From assembly GCA_029204225.1 (NCBI GenBank), contig CM055096.1, forward strand, positions 62,416,957 through 62,480,956: a stretch of DNA of 64,000 nt, read 5' to 3'. The position numbers and the translations under genes are program-made. The notes below the pieces were generated by a model. The model worked only from the letters and a program-made list of their open reading frames with translations, searched no databases and was not told the origin of the DNA. Every line of letters starts with the position of its first letter. Position 1 is the first letter of the stretch. Below are positions 63,701-64,000 of this stretch, one piece after another. The DNA comes from Diphasiastrum complanatum. Its lineage: Eukaryota; Streptophyta; Lycopodiopsida; Lycopodiales; Lycopodiaceae.

Positions 63701-64000
63701 GTCTCCTCGGCTACCATCACAACTTGGTTAGGATTTACAAAAGCATCAAGCTTAAATAATCTCCCAAACCTTGTTCCCCTTGCTATGATCATCCCACTCT
63801 TCTTGATGTTGCATACATTAATAGAGAACTCCACAATGAAACCATGATCTAAAAGTTGGCCAACACTAAGCAAATTCTTAGTAATGCTAGAAATGAAGAG
63901 AACACCATCTATCTTAGTCTTCTTGGAGGACCCTAAGCATAAGGGAATGGATCCCACACCTTCAACTTTACATTCATGATCATTTGCTGTAAAAATGGAC
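63568..64000 (-). pseudogene. Copia E protease C-terminus and pre-integrase start (runs off window)
   Basis: Frame 63568-63957 reads MGSIPLCLGSSKKTKIDGVL, SSITKNLLSVGQLLDHGFIV, RGTRFGRLFKLDAFVNPNQV and TTFDLW, the usual end of protease leading into the pre-integrase domain. Upstream, at the window edge, comes VHFYSKWS-type sequence in place of IYTANDHECKVEGVG as the frame starts (readable as TANDHECKVEGVGSIP). Gag lies beyond 64000. Confidence 0.8.

Overview
This window looks like repeat-filled chromosomal DNA from a large land-plant genome. It is AT-rich and full of stop codons. I see no host gene, no rRNA or tRNA gene and no CRISPR array. Nearly everything recognisable is retrotransposon: at least nine Ty1/copia fragments, three Ty3/gypsy elements or fragments, LTR pieces, a probable SINE, a fragment resembling a non-LTR (LINE) C-terminus, and several microsatellites. 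The primer-binding sites are plant type (initiator-Met tRNA, TGGTATCAGAGC). No angiosperm-specific gene is present, so I cannot name the lineage. A gymnosperm, fern or lycophyte fits as well as an angiosperm.

Layout, left half. 1-2.7 kb: no recognisable content. 2.77-4.1 kb: old copia remnant (+). 4.1-8.5 kb: copia element A (+), with LTR end, PBS, zinc knuckle and integrase, broken near 7.6-8.1 kb by a LINE-like fragment on the minus strand. 8.5-14.09 kb: chimeric copia B, with the LTR, PBS and gag of one family joined to the integrase, RT, RNase H and 3' LTR (13003-14090) of another. 14.1-15.1 kb: gypsy integrase remnant. 15.1-16.2 kb: copia remnant carrying a 470-base LTR with PBS (16227-16710). 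17.0-18.5 kb: copia G, a relative of A. 18.5-21.7 kb: old minus-strand copia scraps, one split by a probable SINE with a perfect 20-base target duplication. 21.74-24.56 kb: copia K, whose PBS lies in a 35-base tandem array. 24.56-27.5 kb: gypsy integrase C-terminus followed by a degraded extra ORF in an env-like position.

Layout, right half. 27.5-32.7 kb: copia C (-). 33.0-36.6 kb: copia fragments I and J (+). 37.1-39.47 kb: copia F (+). 40.4-43.6 kb: copia D (-), the best-preserved copia pol. 61.4-64.0 kb: copia E (-), which runs off the window.

Between D and E lies the most informative structure. It is a repeat family I do not recognise, called U here, with five fragments at 39474-40233, 43634-44450, 45416-45701, 57726-59160 and (inverted) 59430-60950. 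The U copy starting at 45416 is split by a 12-kb gypsy element (45702-57725) flanked by GAGAG duplications. One LTR of that element is in turn split by a 7.5-kb chromovirus (49924-57477) flanked by GGCCT/GGTCT. LTR divergence judged by eye agrees with this order: the outer LTRs differ more than the inner ones.

No complete autonomous element is present. Every pol region has a frameshift, stop or domain loss, and several lesions remove catalytic residues. LTR boundaries marked 'about' are estimates.
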